DNA of 64,000 nt from Acorus gramineus (GCA_030737835.1 CM060852.1:11007603-11071602); one strand, 5' to 3'; shown: positions 38,054-51,005, numbered from the stretch's first letter. Translations and numbers: made by a program. Notes: generated by a model not told the origin, from the sequence alone.

Positions 38054-41000
38054 ATGTCTTGGCTGGCAAGATCTCTGGTAAACTCGCTGAGATCCGACGG
38101 CGATGACGAGAGGATCGGAGGCGGAGATGGTACCGGAACTTCAGAGGCGGCGGCGGGGACCGAATCTCCCAGGGGCGTCAAGGAGGACCTCTCGGAGCTC
38201 ACCAAAACCCTAAGCCGCCAGTTCTGGGGCGTCGCCAACTTCCTCGCCCCTCCCCCTGAGACCTCCTCAACCGCCGATCATCATCCGGATGAGGAGGAGG
38301 AGGAAGAGGAGAGGTCTCCGAGGGTTTCTGAAGGGATCAGGAGCGATTTCGCGGAGATCGGGGGGAGATTCAGGACGGGGATCTCGATGCTTTCGAGCAA
38401 TCTCGCGGTGCCGGATATCTCGAAGATCGCATCGAGCTTCCTTCCCCTTGGGATGGACGGAAGCGATGTAGACGATGATTACGAGGAGGGCACGTTTGTC
38501 AAGACCGAAGGGGCGGTCGGCGTGACCCAAGAGGTGTTGGCTTTCGCGAGGAACATATCGAGGCACCCGGAGACCTGGCTGGATTTCCCTTTGTTGGCCG
38601 ATGAGGAAGATCGTGAAGGTGTGTATAAAGTCTCTATTGATTTCGGTTCCAATGTGTGTTTTTTGTTGCTTCTATTACGTAGTTTCTGTTTTTTCAGTTG
38701 TTAATTTTAGTGACCGAATTACAATTGCATTTTGAATATGGGTTTGAATCGTTGGTGAGATGAACTGTGAAACATTGTTTTGACTTTTGATGAAACATGG
38801 TTATGAAAAGTTGGCATTTTGAGGTTGTCTAGTGAGTGATAGGTAGTAGAGAAAAAGAGATAGAGTGCATACTTAAAATATGGCACGTTATGCAATGTTC
38901 TTTTGTACTTAAATAGTTTTTGAATTATTTAAGCTTGCTTTAATAGAATGACATTATCTCAGAGACCACTTTGGATGAATAAAGGGGAAACTTATGTGAA
39001 CTTTTATAGGAAGTGTTATTTGGTGAGTGAGGACTTTGTAATAATCACTGACTGTCATATTCTTTTTATAAATTTTGCAATTGATTCAAAAGGATTTTTT
39101 TTTTTTGTCTTCTAAGTTGCACTTTCTATACTTAATAGTTCTGTGCTCTTAAATATTTTTTGTGATGCTGAAGTGGGGATCTGGTTACGAGTTAATGTGT
39201 GGAGTTCATTGTTTCTCAAATTTCATGAGCTGCTTGTGTTTCTAACTGAACTGGTGAGGTGTGATTCCAATCATGGTCGATATCGATTCATTGTTACGTG
39301 CTTACGTTTTGGCATGAAATCTATTACCAATGCATTTTTCTTATTAATGTTGGTTTGTGCTATGTCTATGTTTTAAACATCTCCTTGCTTCTTCATGCCT
39401 CTAATTTTGGAAGATATTCTCCTTTTTTTTTTTTTTTTCAGATTTTGATATGTCTGATGCACAGCAAGAGCATGCATTGGCTGTCGAGCGACTTGCACCA
39501 AGGTTGGCGGCTTTGAGAATTGAGCTTTGCCCAAGCCATATGAGTGAAGGGTGCTTTTGGAAGATTTATTTTGTGCTTCTGCATCCGAGACTGAATAAGC
39601 ATGATGCTGAACTTTTGTCAACACCTCAAGTAAGAAGTCCTTTAATTTCTTTAAATCATCCCCATCTTCTTTTCTAATTCATGATGACTCTACCGAACCA
39701 TAGTAAATTGTATCTTGATAGATCCATCAAATATATACTCTCATGCTTTCAGAGTCGGGACGTGGTGCATAAAACTCCTTGTCCTTCCACTTCTGCTTAA
39801 GCTCTTGGAAATTGCTGTATCTCGGATTCTTGGTTTATGTTTACATCACTTTCCTTCTTTAACTCTACCTACATACATTGGTTTTTTTTAGAATTTCCAT
39901 TCAACTGGGAAAATTTTATTTCTGTTGTGTAAGCGGTTATTATTTGAGGGTTAAGTTGGCTGGGTGAATTAGAAATGTTTGGTTATGGATAAATTAATGA
40001 TTTGAGTTTATCCTTCAATGTATTTGATGGGTTAGGGGTATAAAGGGTGCTGGTTGATTTTCTTAGTATGATTGCCCATCTTTCCACCTTCTTTACAAAA
40101 AAGGGGGGGTGTTGAAGGTTGGATCTAGAGTGTTTCACTATTGATCCACCGGTAAAGCTAACTTTTTTGTTATGCTTTTCAAGCTGTTGATTAGCCTTTT
40201 GTGGTCAGATTGAAATGTAATGCAACCCTTTTATTGCCTTAAAATTTTCTCAGTATGTATAATAGTAAAGGGTAGGGATTGCATCTCAATAACGTTCTCT
40301 ATGAAATATGATTTGTAGTTGGTTACTGAAATTTAAGGGCATGATTTTTTTGCTATGTGAAAGTTCACTATGAATCTAAAGACATCAAGTGATTGTGGTC
40401 AAATGATTGAATTAAAGTTTTTGAAAGACTTAATATGAAAGGCAGAACAAGCTTAATGACCACTTGATGATGCTGTAATGCATTTATGTTGTTCTGAAGT
40501 GACAGTCACTTGAAAGCCCAAATTTTCCTATAATACAAGCTCAAGAAGCAGAATGACAGGGATCTTATCTACTGTTTTCTATGATTATTTGTTTTTGAGG
40601 AAAAGTTAGACCATTTTATAACTATCAACTTGAGTTACAGAAGGTCCGAAATGTGGTGGGGAGGAAAGCGATAACAACCTTTCCGACCGTGGTTACACAA
40701 GTTGTTGACCCCATGTTCAGGCCTGGCAAAAGAAAAATAGAAGAACAAGGAGGGAGGCAATACAAAAAAGAGGGGAGGGCGGAAGGGAACTCCATCCTCA
40801 GTCCTCCCGAGATAATATAAAACATGGTCGACTACGCCATAGCAATTACACCCTCCTCTGTAAACTGGAATCGCCCACCTGGCGTCCGGACAAAATTCAC
40901 TCTGGCCAATGTTTTCTATGATTATTTTATATGACATTACAGAAATATGGATCTAATTGTTATATCCAGGGAAATGCCATAATGTATGCTTTGGACATAA

Positions 41001-41697
41001 ATTGTCTGTTTCCATGCAGATTGTAGAGGCCAGGGCAATGTTACTGAAGGAATTACAGAACCGGACTAAGCCAGAATCTGATGTATCTGGGAGAGATGAC
41101 ACTTCCTATGCAAAAGAGGCCACTTTTTCAGTGCCCCAAGAGCAGCACACAACCAGACACAACAATGTCAACGAAACCCCACAATTCGAGCCACCCACTT
41201 ACGAAGAAACCCAAAATGCAGCACCCTCAACAGATATCGAGACGGAGAAGCACACCATCACAGCTACAGAGATGCATGTCATCGACAAGTCTGTGGTGGA
41301 AGACTCTTTGATCCAAACTAAGGATAAGAACTTGCCAACCACAGTTGACAAGGAAGATGAAGATGGGGATGACTGGTTGGAAGAGACGGCTGAGGTGGAT
41401 GGTTCAGGAAACTCTGTGATTCCCCCTCTGGTGAATGAGGAGGATGTGTCTTTCAGCGATCTGGAGGATGACGACGACGACGACAACGACAATAGGAGTG
41501 CTGCAGTAAGTAGTACTATCAAGAATGTAACACCCACTTCAGTTCCTCAGGAGGAGGATTCAAAAGGTTGGGGATTAAGCAAGGTCTCAGGAAATTCAGC
41601 TAAAGATGGTACTGGTGATAACATCAAAAGCCATACCAGCCCAGACACCGATGATTCCAATGATTGGCTGGATGTAGATGACATTGATGTGGCATGA
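38054..41697 (+). CDS. BSD-domain protein
   Basis: The three exons, 38054-38618, 39442-39629 and 41020-41697, give 476 residues in frame. I start at the ATG of MSWLARSLVNSL. The BSD domain (name from BTF2-like factors, synapse-associated and DOS2-like proteins) spans the end of exon 1 to the start of exon 3. It includes FARNISRHPETWLDFPL, then MSDAQQEHALAVERLAPRL, WKIYFVLLHPRLNKHDAELL and IVEARAMLL. The second conserved Trp and Phe in WKIYFVLL are the domain signature. The C-terminal third is acidic and disordered, with DDDDDDNDN and a closing DWLDVDDIDVA. The molecular role in plants is unknown. Intron 2 contains a 319-base insertion flanked by 18-base direct repeats. Confidence 0.93.
40573..40927 (-). 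mobile_element. Inserted segment of 319 bases flanked by 18-base direct repeats (BSD intron 2)
   Basis: TGTTTTCTATGATTATTT occurs at 40573-40590 and again at 40910-40927. Between them lies a GC-richer segment unlike the surrounding intron. Long duplications of this sort follow L1-type or SINE insertion. I see no clear A/B boxes and no long A-tail, so the class is open: SINE, LINE piece or retrocopied fragment. Orientation is not certain. Confidence 0.5.
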
Positions 41698-43546
41698 AAT
41701 TAGTGCAAAATATCCGAAGATGTGAAGGTAATATCTCCATGTTTATGGTTTCTTGCCAGTTTCTGCTCCTTTTTTGTCATTTTTTTTTTAATTTCTGGTT
41801 ATAATAACTGGTGTTTTGTACATAAGATCTCTTATCAAAGTTGTGAATGTTTGGTATTTAAGGTCCATTAATCCTAGCTAAATAATAGAAGGGAATGATC
41901 ACTCAGAACATAATCTTTTTGCAAAAAGCAAAATCAGATTTGATTTGGAGGATGCAAGTTGTTTATTCGGATGCTAACTTTGTGAATCTTTTGTAGCTTA
42001 TGATTTGAGATGTAGAGAAAGAGACATGTTGTGGACACATCAATATGCCAATTTGAATTTCGGAATTACATTTTTCACGTGGCACAAAATTCATGTTCGA
42101 ACATTATGAACACAATATAATACAAACAAAATACATACAACTTTTTTTTTTGACAAAGAAAACAGGTTTTTCCCCATAATTTGCTTCTCAAAATATATTC
42201 CAAAACAATACCTACATTTTTTTTGTCTTGAGGTACAAAACCCATATCAGTGCCACTTTGGCTGATATTTGTCAGGTAAAAAAAAATAATTAAAATTATG
42301 AAAAAGAAACAACTGTGTTGATTAAGATTTTTGGAAAGTCAGATAACATAAAAGAATTTTTTTTGTTTTTTTTGAAAGAACAGTTGAAATGGGAACATCT
42401 GAATCAATTTTCAAGACCAGATTTTATTTAATTTAACAAGTTTTATATATAAAGAGAGTTGAATCTTATGCCACAAGAATCCTCATCCAACAACCCCTCA
42501 TTATTTGGGCCTTAAACAAAGGGATTAGTCAATGCCCTCCATACATGGCCACTAATAAAAATAATAAGCTTCTGTTGGCATGGCAAAGAAAATTTGATTT
42601 GCCATCTATCTTTTCCTCTCTTCTCCAGTGTATATCCTTTATTGTAATTGCAACTGGTGAAGTGTCAATGATGAATACCAAATCCATAATTAATTGGTTT
42701 CTGAATGCATTCTTTGCTAATTTGCTCATTTCATCTATCATATAAAGGGAGTTCATCAAATGAGATGAGTTATTCATTTAATGAAATGAAAAACTGTTTG
42801 ATTTATTCAAGCAAAAACAATCACAAGCAGATGATCTTTTCCTTATGATATATTGACTCACAAAACAATGCGAACTTTGCCTAAATATCAACATCCAACA
42901 AACTCAAAGTATTAAGGTCACACCATCACCAACTAAACTACTTAATTGAGCTGTCGGAAAGAAAAAAAAAATATATTACTATGACCAGCAACCCAACCCA
43001 AACCAATTTTTTTAGGTCGGTTTGCAATCAATTGTTAAAATGATTTGATTTTTGTAACATTGACTTTTCATATAATCGGTTTTAAATGGGCATTTTAAAC
43101 TTGAGCCTTTGGTTTTAGATTTTCATTTCTATGTGTTTGGAGTTAATAGAGAAGTTTTTATGAAAGATGGATGATTTTAAGAAAATTATAGTTTTGAGCC
43201 GTTTTAATTTTTATTAATAACTGTGTGAAAATTAGCTTTTAGTCTTCTACTCTCACTCTTAGCTTGAACACTGAATTTACAAAAAAAAAATTTCTTGTAC
43301 TATATCTTCCCATTTATTGTACATTAAGTTGGATTGTACTGTTGAGCCTTACCTACTAATTTATTTTACAGTAAATTGATGGGACATAATGATGTGATGT
43401 ATGAGTATTTTTTAATTACCATGATACACCTACTTGTAATAAATATATTCATGCGTTACTATATATTTTTAAAATAAAATTGTATATCCAATCTGAATAA
43501 ATCTTTAGACATGGTTTCATGAAAAATATAAAATAAAAGTAATTAA

Positions 43547-43888
43547 AGGTCCGTTTGAAAACACAGATTGAAAAATAATTTTTAAAATAAAATTATTTTT
43601 TAAGATAATTTTAGACATTGATTTTTATTAGAATATTTTTTTTTAATTCAAGAATTAATATTTGAAAGTAATTGATGTTTGACAGAGAAAACTGCTTTTC
43701 AATTCAAAAAATCGATTCCAGCAAAAAAGCGTTGTTTTTTAGCTTTTCAAAATACGGATTTTGAAAGAAAAATTAAAAGGAATCCAGTTTCCGATTCTGA
43801 ATAAAGTTGTTCCGTTTGACTATATGATTTTAGCTTTTCAGTTTTTTAAAAAGCAGAATCACACCTAAACGTGCAACTAAACGGGGCC
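43547..43888. mobile_element. Tourist-like MITE
   Basis: The left end AGGTCCGTTTG and the right end AACGGGGCC are imperfect inverted ends. TAA lies directly outside both (43544-43546 and 43889-43891). The size is about 342 bases, AT-rich and non-coding. Confidence 0.4.
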
Positions 43889-44642
43889 TAAGTACACAAG
43901 TGCTTTAAGTTACATATTAACATAATAAAATATATATTATTTAAAATAATGTTAGTGATAATATGTCGGGTAGTCTTATGAATAATCCACACACGTTTTG
44001 ATTTTTTTTTAAATAATAAACATCAACTAAATAAGTGTGTATATATATATATATATATAATATTGTATGAATCTATTAAATGAACATATTAAACAATAAA
44101 AACCATGTATATATCTCGTTAAATTATCATTGAGGTATATGGACTATCCTTATGAATTGTGTGTATCAATACTCTATTCTATTAATTAATGTTTGAATAG
44201 AAGAATAGATATAAAACAAATGTGAAGGAATTCAAAAGATATGTTAATTTATAAAATTAAAAAATAGAATAATATGATATTGTTATTCCAAATTCCAAAA
44301 ATAGTGCTATTCATCATTCCTTAGGTTCACATATAATAATAATTTTTTTACAAGAGTTGGTACATTCATTGATTTTTGTAATTCAGATTGCAGCCCCATA
44401 CACTATCATAATGTATGAGTTGTTAACAGTAATTTTTTTTATTTATTTAAAATATAATATTATATCTCAATAAATATGTTATATAACAACATGTATTTTA
44501 TTAAAAGAGCATATAATTTTTAAATAAAACAAAAATAATGTCTAAGTGTAATTTTGTCTAAGTGCAATTTTGACACTTTACAAGGTCCCTACGTATCATT
44601 TTTTTTTTTTTAACATTTGCATTATCAATTATGTATTGGTGC

Positions 44643-44720
44643 ACTACTCCTGGCCTAGCGCGGTAGTTGAGTTGTACCCTCCCTGCTGAACCCTGACAAC
44701 CTGTTTTGGGTCTGTTTATA
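44643..44720 (+). repeat. SINE-like fragment
   Basis: 'tggcctagcgcggtagttgag' resembles a pol III A box of tRNA-derived SINEs (TAGCnCAGTnGGTAGAG type). It is followed by a T-rich end near 44705. The call is weak. Confidence 0.25.
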
Positions 44721-45009
44721 TATTAACAAAAACAAAAAATTTATATCACGTATCGGTAACGACATCTTTACCATCACCAACTATATCTCACACGAAAAAG
44801 AGAAGTCGGTCCCATTTATTCATCGGTTTTTTAATTTATTTTCTCTCCCTATAAAGACCACCCCCACATCTTGGAATATCGATAAACCGTCACAACGTGT
44901 TTCATAAATCTCTCTCACTGTTTGGTTGTCAAAATAATCACGACTTTCTAACAATATCTCCTCCTCTTCTGGAAATCCCAAATTCGCCTCGTAAAAACCC
45001 TAGAATTCC

Positions 45010-46209
45010 ATGGACCTGAGCCTCCTCGAGAGGGGCCTTGACCTCTCCCGGCGGAGGAAGCGGTGGCTCCTGGCGATCGCCGCCGCTGGATTCACCGGCT
45101 ACGGCCTTTACAGGGTATACCACCTCCCCTCCGTCTCTAGACGCCGCCGCCGCTTCTACAAGCTCTTCCACGCCCTCGTCGCCGCAGCCGAGGCCGTCTC
45201 CGACTCGGCCGAGGCGGTCGGCGCCGTCTCCAAAGACCTGAATCAGTTCCTCCGCTCCGACTCTGACGAGGTCCCAAACAGTCTCAAGCAGCTCTCGAAG
45301 ATCGCCAGGTCCGACGAGTTCTCCGAGTCGTTGACCCGGATCACCGAGTCCCTGACGGTCGGCGTCATCCGAGGCGTGCGGAGAAGCGACGGCGGCGAGG
45401 ACCGTCCGACGGACGGCGGTAGAAGCTTCACCGATCGGGTCCTCGACCGGCTCTTCTCCACGGCGGGCTCTGGATTCGCGTCGGTCGTCGTCGGAAGCTT
45501 CGCGAGGAGCCTCGTTTTGGCCTTCTACGCCGCGGACGGTGGAGCGGACTCCGACGCGCGGTCACCGTCTGATCGGGGTTGGGTGGATGTGATCTGCTCG
45601 GAGAGGCCGAGGGAGCTGATCGCGGACTGTATACGGCTCTTCGTCAGCACCGCCGTCGCCGTCTATCTCGACCGGACGATGAACATCAACACCTACGACG
45701 AGCTCTTCTCGGGCCTCACGAATCCCAAACACGAGTCCAAGGTGAAGGACGTCTTGGTCTCCGTCTGCAACGGCGCCGTCGAGACCCTCGTCAAGACCTC
45801 CCACAAATCTTTCACCACGGCACCAACCCATCCGAAGCCGAGCACGGATTCCGATGCAGATGAACGCGGTGAACGAGAATTGTGCGTTATAAGGCCCATG
45901 GGAAGTGGGGACGGCGGCGGGTGGGTTGATAAGGTGTCTTCGACTCTGGCGGTGCCGGGGAACAGGAGGTTCTTGATCGATGTCACGGGGAGGGTGACGT
46001 TGGAGACCGTCCGGACTTTGCTCGATTTCTTCATGTGGAGGGTCTGTGATAGTGTGAAAACGAGAGGAAGCGTGGTACGTCGGGAGGTGTACGAGAGAGG
46101 GTTGGAGGTCGTGGGGTACATCACTGCAAAGTCGATGGTCATTGTTACGTTGTGCCTTTCATTGTGCCTGCACGTTCTTGCCGGGACGAGGGTTGCCATG
46201 CTGGCTTGA
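45010..46209 (+). CDS. PHLOEM PROTEIN 2-LIKE A10-type protein
   Basis: This is an intronless gene of 399 residues starting MDLSLLERGLDLSRRRKRWL. Residues 19-37 (WLLAIAAAGFTGYGLYRVY) form a membrane segment right after a basic stretch. A second hydrophobic helix lies near the C-terminus (SMVIVTLCLSLCLHVLAG), so the protein is probably membrane-anchored at both ends. The middle is helical, including SKDLNQFLRSDSDEVPNSLK and SGFASVVVGSFARSLV, and matches the plant family annotated as PP2-A10 or 'carbohydrate-binding-like'. I see no lectin motif that would prove sugar binding, and the function is unknown. The CDS is very GC-rich compared with its flanks. Confidence 0.85.
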   Translation: MDLSLLERGLDLSRRRKRWLLAIAAAGFTGYGLYRVYHLPSVSRRRRRFYKLFHALVAAAEAVSDSAEAVGAVSKDLNQFLRSDSDEVPNSLKQLSKIARSDEFSESLTRITESLTVGVIRGVRRSDGGEDRPTDGGRSFTDRVLDRLFSTAGSGFASVVVGSFARSLVLAFYAADGGADSDARSPSDRGWVDVICSERPRELIADCIRLFVSTAVAVYLDRTMNINTYDELFSGLTNPKHESKVKDVLVSVCNGAVETLVKTSHKSFTTAPTHPKPSTDSDADERGERELCVIRPMGSGDGGGWVDKVSSTLAVPGNRRFLIDVTGRVTLETVRTLLDFFMWRVCDSVKTRGSVVRREVYERGLEVVGYITAKSMVIVTLCLSLCLHVLAGTRVAMLA

Positions 46210-47938
46210 TCTGTAAGAAACTGCTCTGTGGAGGTTTATGATTGGGAATGCTGTATCTCTGATTTTTCCCCTTTATAGGTGTTTCGCATTGCATGTTAGT
46301 GATATAGATTGATTGGTTCTTCATATAAGTTTTCGGGGGAATACAAAAGGGAATGAATGTAAAGAAATCTTACTACTTTAAACTTTTTGCATATGTTTCT
46401 TGTGGAGAGTTGTTATGCTGGTTACTTTTGGATAATTATATATGTCGCATGGCAAATTCGAGCACTGAGAAAGCATGGAATTTATGTAGTTAAGGTGTTT
46501 GTGTGATGAGGGTAAAAGTCAAAGTGAGAATACTAAAAGAAGAATAAGCTTCTTGGACTATAATTTATTTTGTTCATCCTAGATTTGCGGGTCAGTGTTG
46601 TTTGACTTTTTGTTATAGTTTTGTTCATTGCAAATGTTGCTTAGTGTGATAATTTTAATGGTTGAATTATATTTTGAGGAACTTTTTTCAGTGGCGAAAT
46701 GTAAAAAATGAGTCTTAATTAGTTTCATTTAAGATGGCCCAAGTGCTTTAGTTATTTTCTGTCATTTAAGATGGTCGACTTGTCGATTCAAGTTGTGGAT
46801 GGGATGGAGAACAGGAGAGGAGATTATTGTGTTTATGCCTCACATAATTTGCAACCATCCTTCAATTTACATCGATCCACTTTTTGTATGCTAGAGCATT
46901 TGATTAATGAGAAGTAACTAGATTTTTCAGGAGAAAATTTGCTCCGCTGAAAACATGTGGGATGGTATCTTGTGTCTGCTTAAGGGATGGGGTCAACATA
47001 TTTTGAGGTGAACGTGTTGAGAGTAGGTGGAGAAGGAGAATTCAATATTAAATAGTGGACCTCAATGTATACTGGTGTGCATGACGGGTTCAGGTTGGTT
47101 AGAAAGCTCCATTCTTTAATAAAAATGGACATCCTACCCTATATTTGAATAAGAACATTCAGCCATCACATAACATTTTTTTTGTTTATACAATTACATA
47201 TTCACATTGATTGCTTAATACTGTCCATCCTTTAATTGGTTTGATAATAATAATAATATTAAAAAAAATGAATCTTATGCTGCTGAGTAGTTTTTTGCAT
47301 TTCTATTTTAAACTTCTGTTCAGTATTTTCTAGCACGAGTAGGTGATATCATGCTCGTCTGGACGACTTTCTTTTTTCTTGACCCATTTAAAGAGATTTA
47401 AATTATCTGACCAGCACTATGATTTTGTGAAGCATGCTTTAGCAAGGTTTTTCAAATGCATTGTTATTCTACATGTCTTTATCAAGATCAGTATTCCCTT
47501 CCATGTTGAAATCCATGAATATTGAAGGATGGTGTAAGTGTGTGACATCATCTTGTCAGGTAACATGAGTAAAATATGGGTGTGTGTGTGTAATTCAAAC
47601 GGTAGGCACTAGCCTTAAAAATATGGATATTTTAAGCATAATAGAAGATAATGATGCATAGGCCTCATTAAGTTCTAGGACTAGTTCCCTCTAATGAAGT
47701 CAGTTTTGTTGCTTATGTGGTTGAGGTTCACTTAGAGAGAAGAAACAGCTTGTATGCATGGTTGGGATCATGTGTATTTTTTTTTTTTTGTTGGAAGGGG
47801 TCATCTATACTTGACTAAAATTATAAAATAATCTTGCTACTTAGCATGGGTGTTTGGTTTCTGGTGCCATGAAATAACTGTCCTATCATAATCAGTTACC
47901 AACCTAGTAACCTCCTTGAAGCATGCATGATGTAGCAG

Positions 47939-48109
47939 TGTGGAAAACCTTTTTCTGTTGATGTAATTCCTAGTATGGTAGTGTTTATGGTTATCAGTGG
48001 AAAACCTTTTTCTGTTGATGTAATTCCTAGTATGGTAGTGTTTATGGTTATCAGTGGAAAACCTTTTTCTGTTGATGTAATTCCTAGTATGGTAGTGTTT
48101 ATGGTTATC
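47939..48109 (+). repeat. Three perfect or near-perfect tandem copies of a 57-base unit
   Basis: The unit begins 'tggaaaacctttttctgttg' and ends 'tttatggttatc'. Copies are phased exactly 57 bases apart (the AAAACC word is at 47944, 48001 and 48058) with almost no differences, so the expansion is recent. 57 is a multiple of three, but the unit carries no open frame that I trust. Confidence 0.9.
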
Positions 48110-48611
48110 TTACCTGTGCTGCCTTTTTGAATAAACTTGAGGTGGATGATACTGTCTCATATATTGCAAATGACGGTCCCATTTATTGTCAACAGTTGGG
48201 GAAATGAGGATGTTACCAAGTTTGGATTGTGGTGGAAAAACTTTTGGCATTTCTGACTGATAAAAATTGCATCAAACCTACTGGTGATAGTGAAATGCTT
48301 GTTAGTCTCTTCGGTTCTAACATATACTGAAGGGGATAAACAGAGAACCTGTGTGCTGCCCCATTCTGTACTCAAATTTAGATTTTCACAATGACATATT
48401 CTTAGAAGACTGGCCCATTGAATATCTTTTGTATATAACCATATCATCATGGTTTAATCTTGCTGGGCGAATGGTTGATTCCCCATTGTTGCTATTTGTA
48501 TCATTTTATTTCTGCATAAACCGTTCTGAACTTTGTTTATGCAAATATAGAAATGCAAACTAATTATTCTGTTAAGTGTATGTGCAAGTATTATTTTCCT
48601 TGAATGTTTAG

Positions 48612-48671
48612 GTGCTTGGAGAAGAAGTACTGTCGTACTTTACCGAGGCTTGCATGTCCTTCCTGGTAACG
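48612..48671 (+). other. Exon-like segment without a gene
   Basis: A 60-base open stretch (GTG CTT GGA ... GTA ACG) is bounded by 'tgtttag' on the left and 'gtatgt' on the right, and a T-rich tract precedes it. It would encode VLGEEVLSYFTEACMSFLVT. Further exon-like pieces (48845-48882 and 49233-49271) contain stops. It could be part of a spliced non-coding transcript, or of the PP2-A10-like gene's 3' region, or chance. Confidence 0.2.
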
Positions 48672-50365
48672 GTATGTAATACTGGTTTCTGATTTTAAGT
48701 TAGTCTACAATTCCTAAATGAGATATTCTTCAAAGATGGTTGGAAAATGTATCTGTATGGTGCCACAGGCGGCTTGATGTATTGCTCATTTTTTTAAAGA
48801 GAATTGATGTATTGCTCATTGATGAACATTTTATAACTGCTTCAGATGTGAGGGCAAGGTTAAGCCAAGTTCTCTCATATCAGGTATGGAAGTAAGAAGG
48901 CTTTTTTAGGTTGTGAATTGAATTTTCTTGTTAGTTGCAAGACTAAACAAGTTCTTTGCAGTGATGCCCATGCGTTTATCTTGCAGAGTATTTGTCAGCT
49001 TTGAATGAAGGGAATGAAAAGTAGGGATGTCAATGACATTTATCTTCCCAGCTCTTGAAAATTGAAAGCACTAATCTTCCATTCTCTGAAACATTTGTTA
49101 TTCAATCTGATTCAAATGCACAGGGATTGAGTTATCACTCATTGATCATGTTTTATTTCCTTGTGTTTTCACTTTACAAATAATCAGATCTTGGTAGACC
49201 ATTCATGTTTCTTTTCACTCGTGTCATGACAGCATATGTAAAACTGGATAGCTGAGGATGAGCTGAAGCAGGTTTGAAACAGAGTATACACTGCAACCAT
49301 AATATAGAATCTAAGAGAAGGTTTTTATATTTCTAAATTTTTATGTGTCCATCTCTGTATGCCTCTGTGTAGATCAGCCTTTATTTGGATGTCTAATGCA
49401 TCGGTTGATCAACTAAATTGAGTTTGTTATTTCATTAACTAAAATTGAAAAAAAAACCTTTATAAATTTTCATCTATTGTCTTATTTTATTCTAAGGTTC
49501 ACCCATGATAGAGAAAAGAGTCCTACTTCACAAAATTTGACAATTTTTTCTTCTACACGAGTTATGTAGTAATCTCAAGTTGTATGTACTGTATCTTAAT
49601 ATGTATTTCATTGTCATAACCATAAAAAATGTTCATACATCTTTTTTTTTTGGGTTAATTATCCAAATACTTCTGTATTCATTATTCCTTTGCCCCTACC
49701 GTTTTTTTAAAAAAATTTTGTACTCTGCAACAAACATCCAATTTTTCTTTTATTCTTCTCCTTTTGATTCCTCTTGTCTCACAAAATTTCTCCCTGTAAA
49801 TGTATGTATATTTTTTATAATTTACAGAACACAAAATCTAATTTTTATCAAAATTATCTGTAAGTGTATTATTATGTATGTCATATAAAAATGGTAACTT
49901 ACAAAACATTAGAGAAACATACGTTAATATACAAAATTTAAAAATATTTTATCGCAATAAATATATCAAAGCATTTGAATTCATCGAATATTTGCATTTT
50001 GACTTTTTTTTTTACCCTAAAGAGCTGAGCTGTTGTCTTCTACTGGATCCTCTTTATGTCCTTTTGATTGAAATTGAATCTACTGTTACACATTCAAGTC
50101 AACAAGAGTACTTTATTATGAAGAAAGCACAGTATAAATTATATTAGAGATGCGATAATCAGTCAAACACTCAAATAAATCAAACATCAATAAGTGTATG
50201 CTTCGTGATATTATAAGAATTGTATATACATTATGTTTCTCTAGTGTTTTGCAAGTTACCATTTATACATGACATGCATAATAATCAACTTACATATAAT
50301 ATTTACAGAAATTATATTTTGTGTTCTGCAAGTTACAGAAAACATATATGTACTGAACCTCCTCT

Positions 50366-50470
50366 TGGTAGGATGGGAGAGGTACCCCTCTTTAGTGATG
50401 AGACTTGGGTTCGAGTCTTGTCGCCTGTTGATAGGAGAAGATTTAATCAAGAAAAAAAAAATTATCCACA
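50366..50470 (+). mobile_element. SINE-like element with A-rich tail
   Basis: 'ggtaggatgggagaggtacc' is followed 35 bases later by 'gggttcgagtcttgtcgcc', which includes a good pol III B box (GGTTCGAGTC). An A-rich tail runs from about 50448 to 50480. This is the layout of tRNA-derived plant SINEs. The 5' end and target duplication are not certain. Confidence 0.5.
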
Positions 50471-50877
50471 AAAAAAAAAGAAAAACATATATGCACTTAT
50501 ATGGGGGAAAACTATAGTTTTGTGGGGCTGGGGAATTAAAGGGACGAGGATAAAAATAAAATTAAGTGTTTGTTGAAAGGTTACAGAAATTTTGTTTGAA
50601 AGGGTGGGGGCACAAAAATAATGGGGAATTAGTTGCAGGGGTATTTCTGATTCACTTTTTTTTTTAAATAAAAAAATGTATTATATTAGTTAAATATATA
50701 ACAAAAATAAAAATATAACAAACGAGGTGTGGTTGAATGATTTTCTCATCCTCAATGACTTCTTGTGCAGACCTTTGGCATAAACGTTACCCCGTAGAAC
50801 CAATTAATTTTCTTTCATTATAGATCCTAAACAACATCAATGATGTCATTCTCTCTCTAAAGGACCACATCCTCTCC

Positions 50878-51005
50878 CTGGCTTACATGGTGGTGTGCCA
50901 TGTACACAGACAGACACATCACTCGTGCATGCACCTGTTAGGGGTGGTGTGTCCACTTACGGGGCACACCCACCACCATCATGTAGGCCACGGGGTTTGT
51001 GGCCT
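50878..51005. repeat. GC-rich imperfect inverted repeat
   Basis: The left arm 'tggcttacatggtggtgtgcc' (50879-50899) pairs with the right arm near 50974-51003 ('ggggcacacccaccaccatc', then 'atgtaggcca'), allowing a 3-base and a 2-base bulge. The loop is about 75 bases. It stands out in AT-rich DNA. Confidence 0.5.

Larger units (their letters stand above)
41698..45009. other. Spacer between the BSD and PP2-A10-like genes
   Basis: No gene is supported. It holds the BSD 3' untranslated region, a Tourist-like MITE (43547-43888), a TA microsatellite (44040-44058) and a SINE-like word (44643-44715). The last 150 bases before the PP2-A10-like start are pyrimidine-rich. Confidence 0.5.

Noticed and set aside
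40635-40937. Open frame of 100 codons in the 319-base insertion
   Set aside because: It has no known domain and runs across the target duplication; more likely chance in GC-richer DNA.
45693-46199. Open frame of 168 codons on the minus strand
   Set aside because: It is an antisense shadow of the GC-rich PP2-A10-like coding sequence.
47939-48109. CRISPR-like array
   Set aside because: Units are contiguous with no spacers, and this is a plant nuclear sequence.
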